Of a stretch of DNA of 8,965 nt, positions 7,201 through 8,965 are shown in pieces (positions within the stretch are counted from its first letter, which is position 1; each line of letters starts with the position of its first letter). Below the pieces are notes generated by a model. That model was not told the origin of the DNA, searched no databases, and was given only the letters and a program-made list of their open reading frames with translations. The translations under genes were made by a program, and so were the position numbers. The stretch is taken from positions 1-8,965 of the forward strand of contig DCGE01000152.1 in assembly GCA_002314525.1 (NCBI GenBank). Direction: 5' to 3'. The DNA is from Prevotellaceae bacterium UBA1786. Its GTDB lineage: Bacteria > Bacteroidota > Bacteroidia > Bacteroidales > Bacteroidaceae.

Positions 7201-8965
7201 CACAATGTTCTTTTTCCGGATGGAGAACAACCAAGTATGCAGTGCCGACTTCAACTAAAAACCTTGTAGATGTTTTTGCTTTTACAGCACATATGGCTCC
7301 AGATGCCGTTACCATATACCCCCAATTATTAATTATCTCCATGCACACAGCCGTGTGTATGTCATGACTCTGCTTTTCCGCAATTGAACTGGACAATTTG
7401 CGTATCTGGTCCTTAATGGATAAAAACAACTTCCCATTTTGCTCAAGACAAGGCACTCTGAAACACATGCCTTCTTCAAATACTTCAGTCAAAGCCCCTG
7501 TGTATTTCTGCGCAAGATACTCCTGATGAGTAAAGACCGCATCAGCCTTGTCGGGAAGACCTTCAATTGAGCAGAAAACGAAGTTTGGCAGAGTGTTGTG
7601 GCTCTTGACTTTTACTGTAACTTGCCCACTGCGATCCGGAATCCCGTGACCTGGCTTCCATGAAGCGAGATTTTCCCATTTACTTTTATAGTATGTAATA
7701 TCCCTTTCCAAATCCCATTCGGATTCGGAATCAACCCCGGCAGCAACTGAAATAGCTGTGCCAGGTATATCATAGACTGGGTACTGAGACCGCATACTCT
7801 TGACATGAGAATGCATAGGAAGAATAACCAAACGTCCGTCTTTATATTGCATCTGGCACACGTCCGAAGAAGAACACCGTATCATATCATCGTGTGTTAT
7901 GACTACGCCAAGCACATCATCAATGAAAGGCTCTGGATTAGTTGAAACCGCTATCATCCGGTTGACATCGAAGTTGAATAGGCTGCAGGAACCCATAATA
8001 AGCTCTAAAGCCTTGTTTACCAGTGCTGTCGCTCTCTGAGGTGTTGTTAAGAAGGACAGGTACTTGCATAGTTCAGAGAACGCACTCTTTGTGTCAAATC
8101 TTTCGAGCCCATCACCTAACTTCCCCGAAATAAGTAACAAGGTACCAAGACCGACAGTCATATCTGCCAACATCTCCTTGTTCACCTCAGAAGATCGAGT
8201 ATAATGAATACTGGTGCTTATCTGTTTCTTAAGTGCAACAATCTTTCTTTTGAAGAGCTGAATGATAAGTAGCAGTGTTCCTGCATCCTTGATATAATCA
8301 GCACAGATTGCAATTATCTCAGCAATCTCAGGAAGTCGTGTATCTATTATGTCTTGGTCTGCGGATATCAAGCCTAGAAGTTTAAGATACACATCCTCCA
8401 TCTTATCATGCTCACCTTTCCTTGCCTTTTCTGTAAGCTCTGAAATGAAAGAATCCTGACAACCATCTCGGATAACCTTCAAAACTTCTATATCCACCAG
8501 TGCTTTTGCCATTGAGGTTTCAGCCTTTAGACGGGTTTCTTCCCTGGCCGCTGAACTAAACTTGGAAAGCATTCCTGATTTGAGGAACCACTCTTCAATC
8601 TCTGCTATTAGTATATTGCAATCAATAGCCGTCTGGATGTTTTCCTCCGTGCGGAAAGTGGACCAATGCTTGAGCAATTTCAGATAATCGAAAATCCATA
8701 ACCTGTTCCCGGTTTCAATCTTTTCCTGCATTTCTTCCTGAATCACTGCCATATTATTGGTCATAGGTTCAAATTCCTTCAGGTATTTTTCATACAGGTT
8801 TCCATGAGAGATTGCAGAGAAGACAGTTTCAGGGGAGAAAGCATCGAATTCCTGATCATCAACATAAAAAAACAACCTTGGAACACCATATTTATCTTCC
8901 TTTATTCTGGTCTGGAGGCTGACATGTTCTCCCACCTGATATTCTTTCTCGTCAAAAGAAAAGAA
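4298..8965 (-). CDS. Giant multi-OB Schlafen (AlbA_2) domain protein, 5' end missing
   Basis: I do not recognise this as a named gene. It probably acts on RNA in the cytoplasm, because I see no signal peptide or membrane segment. Residues are numbered from the GTG at 8935-8933, but the frame stays open for ten more codons to the window edge, so the true start lies outside. The layout is: beta-rich N-terminus (to about 35); helices (about 50-330); S1/OB-like domain (436-514); possible second small barrel (533-590); helices (about 620-770); Schlafen domain (about 800-948) with E805, E810 and D854; beta-rich GyrA-C-terminal-like segment (about 983-1130); helices (about 1150-1400); tandem S1/OB-like domains (1408-1541). 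It ends in TAA at 4300-4298. Most bacterial AlbA_2 proteins are a few hundred residues, so this one is exceptionally large. The next gene follows after 14 bases, which suggests one operon and a shared task. The coding frame is certain and the Schlafen call is strong. The nuclease activity and the barrels are inferred. Confidence 0.9.
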   Translation of the reverse strand, partial: FFSFDEKEYQVGEHVSLQTRIKEDKYGVPRLFFYVDDQEFDAFSPETVFSAISHGNLYEKYLKEFEPMTNNMAVIQEEMQEKIETGNRLWIFDYLKLLKHWSTFRTEENIQTAIDCNILIAEIEEWFLKSGMLSKFSSAAREETRLKAETSMAKALVDIEVLKVIRDGCQDSFISELTEKARKGEHDKMEDVYLKLLGLISADQDIIDTRLPEIAEIIAICADYIKDAGTLLLIIQLFKRKIVALKKQISTSIHYTRSSEVNKEMLADMTVGLGTLLLISGKLGDGLERFDTKSAFSELCKYLSFLTTPQRATALVNKALELIMGSCSLFNFDVNRMIAVSTNPEPFIDDVLGVVITHDDMIRCSSSDVCQMQYKDGRLVILPMHSHVKSMRSQYPVYDIPGTAISVAAGVDSESEWDLERDITYYKSKWENLASWKPGHGIPDRSGQVTVKVKSHNTLPNFVFCSIEGLPDKADAVFTHQEYLAQKYTGALTEVFEEGMCFRVPCLEQNGKLFLSIKDQIRKLSSSIAEKQSHDIHTAVCMEIINNWGYMVTASGAICAVKAKTSTRFLVEVGTAYLVVLHPEKEHCGVPFATVLGQTSCDKTAQELLKDQLRMLTVDVSEVGESSANAPELFKPMPYVLLTVDQYLRFSRNDIARYNLYHALMMIARSENSQLFGYYSSKIKYMEALSSFAAGETVTFEEDEDMISNFPSLKEQDEIISILRLLGNDNASDYLLETASRKDKSSGPAKMAGLVLASNIISRYGGPENLISELRTFIASELGVTPLVEDIHDDEENVSSKDNSAISEIYYYGSENQTQEFMTSIIFDHDTSNSDIDNQMMIVIKTVCGFLNALGGILWIGVDDDGKASGIEKDLKELDCGVDRYERIIRQNIVAQLGKDVNGTISFEFHDDGDKKVCKVIIPAYFRPVSINNDFFQRQGNETRVLKGNDLVLFVERKMMEKKSAGNPAIHVPDAPAIPLSLSSAESDTSTIWLNTYIDGTYMVSDHKVMDDRILFSQAIKGGATDGKAVLLCYDDGTVGKIPSSIIVGRKRDTYYNNGIYKGASLMASFLSEDTNILVVKHSADNTQIKQIKVSDIGQQKMFSVRGTQVVSASDAQYSWELVAGDEILVQNEKGLHGKEPAESSSESIGSTDPESVLCYWYGDGKEEQMREWLRNCAGREIPGVRMAISKVFGNRLINNEEFWDIVTIILESNALLFRKPLADAVKEYADISSLDCHDQVLNHVVELLLQDEDKVQQGLDFLLPFRSLLTKESKALLASKACHITMPEGFNVLFGILEPDYDRKLEILGDAGDNPAAYYSLFETLAQDEEENGIWHVRKNSSLNGILDRMRQSYAGNIVWELIRKIVFHEDDAMSDEDAAIYQSEGFPKLLEVMNTRKNQQMQKKQLDDMYAMIGMNKTYKVQAIYSNHYVLSGSGFRALLPKKFANREYREGDSATVMLRKAYKKEKLFLVTQLGAKTESLEKIDLVNIGEIVEVKFSKFNDKLFMDIPGMSPLTGTVVDYPRFFDYKKRYQAEVISAKFMKCELALIAPIDK
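4313..4714 (-). other. Tandem C-terminal S1/OB-like domains
   Basis: Residues 1408-1467 and 1476-1541 each look like five-stranded barrels. The first starts NKTYKVQAIYSN and contains YREGDSATVML and EKLFLVTQ. The second starts VNIGEIVEVKFSKFNDKLFM and ends RYQAEVISAKFMKCELAL. The G-(e/d)-x-V-x-V entry strand and charged exits are S1-like. Both are preceded by a Lys/Gln-rich helix at about 1385-1400. Confidence 0.55.
4748..4755 (-). other. A8 homopolymer inside the Schlafen gene
   Basis: On the minus strand the codons CAA AAA AAA CAG (Q-K-K-Q, residues about 1394-1397) create eight consecutive A bases, just upstream of the tandem C-terminal barrels. The register fits an A-AAA-AAA slippery heptamer. 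A slip of either sign meets a stop within a few codons. Confidence 0.4.
5633..5887 (-). other. GyrA-C-terminal-like beta blade segment
   Basis: Residues 1017-1101 carry VLLCYDDGTVGKIPSS, then a KR-x5-NGI stretch, then NILVVKHS, a KQIKVSDI strand and VRGTQVV. The order resembles a blade and a half of the GyrA/ParC C-terminal beta-pinwheel, where 'G-v-k-r/k-t/i-p-x-s' alternates with 'R/K...NGI' and 'A/RGV' elements. It could instead be a generic beta-propeller blade. No GyrA-box is evident. Confidence 0.35.
6092..6538 (-). other. Schlafen AlbA_2 domain in the upstream protein
   Basis: This covers residues about 800-948. Landmarks are an acidic entry motif (E805-x4-E810-F), the core NALGGILWIGVDDDG at 842-856 followed by SGI, and the closing FFQRQGNETR at 925-934 with a GNDL follow-on. 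These match the usual AlbA_2 pattern of E-x4-EFK, AFANT-GG-LxIGVDDdG and fyxRxGxxTxxlxxxel. The canonical Lys after EF is Met here. In animal Schlafens this fold is an endonuclease acting on tRNA or rRNA. Bacterial members are often annotated only as DNA-binding regulators. Confidence 0.85.
7394..7630 (-). other. S1/OB-like domain, central copy
   Basis: Residues 436-514 begin SGQVTVKVKS, with alternating hydrophobic strands, a charged loop, an FEEGMCFRVPC-like turn and the closing strand GKLFLSIKD. This is the order expected for an S1/OB-fold barrel that binds RNA or single strands. A further small beta segment at 533-590 may be another barrel. The fold is judged from pattern alone. Confidence 0.5.

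Noticed and set aside
1814..7367. Many plus-strand open frames of 60-102 codons, such as 1814-2101, 3301-3543, 6053-6361 and 6171-6452.
   Set aside because: All lie opposite the two long minus-strand genes, several overlap each other, and none shows a recognisable domain or start signal.
7612..7806. A 64-codon minus-strand frame inside the Schlafen gene.
   Set aside because: It is an alternative frame of the same strand within intact coding sequence, with no sign of independent translation.

Overview
The window is almost entirely two very large genes read from the minus strand, back to back and 14 bases apart. Both run off an edge. The upstream gene (4298-8965) lacks its 5' end, and the downstream gene (1-4283) lacks its 3' end. 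There is no RNA gene, CRISPR array, insertion sequence, terminator or recognisable promoter. The many short open frames on the plus strand are shadows of these two genes.

The upstream gene encodes at least 1,555 residues. In order they are: an N-terminal beta-rich piece, a long helical region, one clear and one possible S1/OB-like domain, a second helical region, a Schlafen (AlbA_2) domain that keeps the three acidic residues of Schlafen ribonucleases, a beta-rich segment resembling GyrA C-terminal blades, another helical region, and two S1/OB-like domains at the C-terminus. The downstream gene encodes at least 1,427 residues. In order they are: a small SH3/KOW-like barrel, an acidic linker with a motif resembling Bacteroidetes IF-2, a short domain resembling the IF-2 N-terminal fold, TPRs and further helices, an Ig/CARDB-like sandwich, and a C-terminal STAND/AAA-type P-loop ATPase with Walker A, Walker B and GxP motifs.

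The likely host is a Bacteroidetes-type bacterium. The evidence is indirect: moderately AT-rich coding DNA, no Shine-Dalgarno sequence before the second ATG, and the IF-2-like linker. I know of no named system with this pair. My inference is a two-component NTP-dependent conflict or defence module. The TPR/ATPase protein would sense a signal and switch the other protein, a multi-OB Schlafen nuclease whose domains suggest RNA, tRNA or ribosome targets. Domain calls come from reading the translations and are not profile hits. The defence role is a hypothesis.
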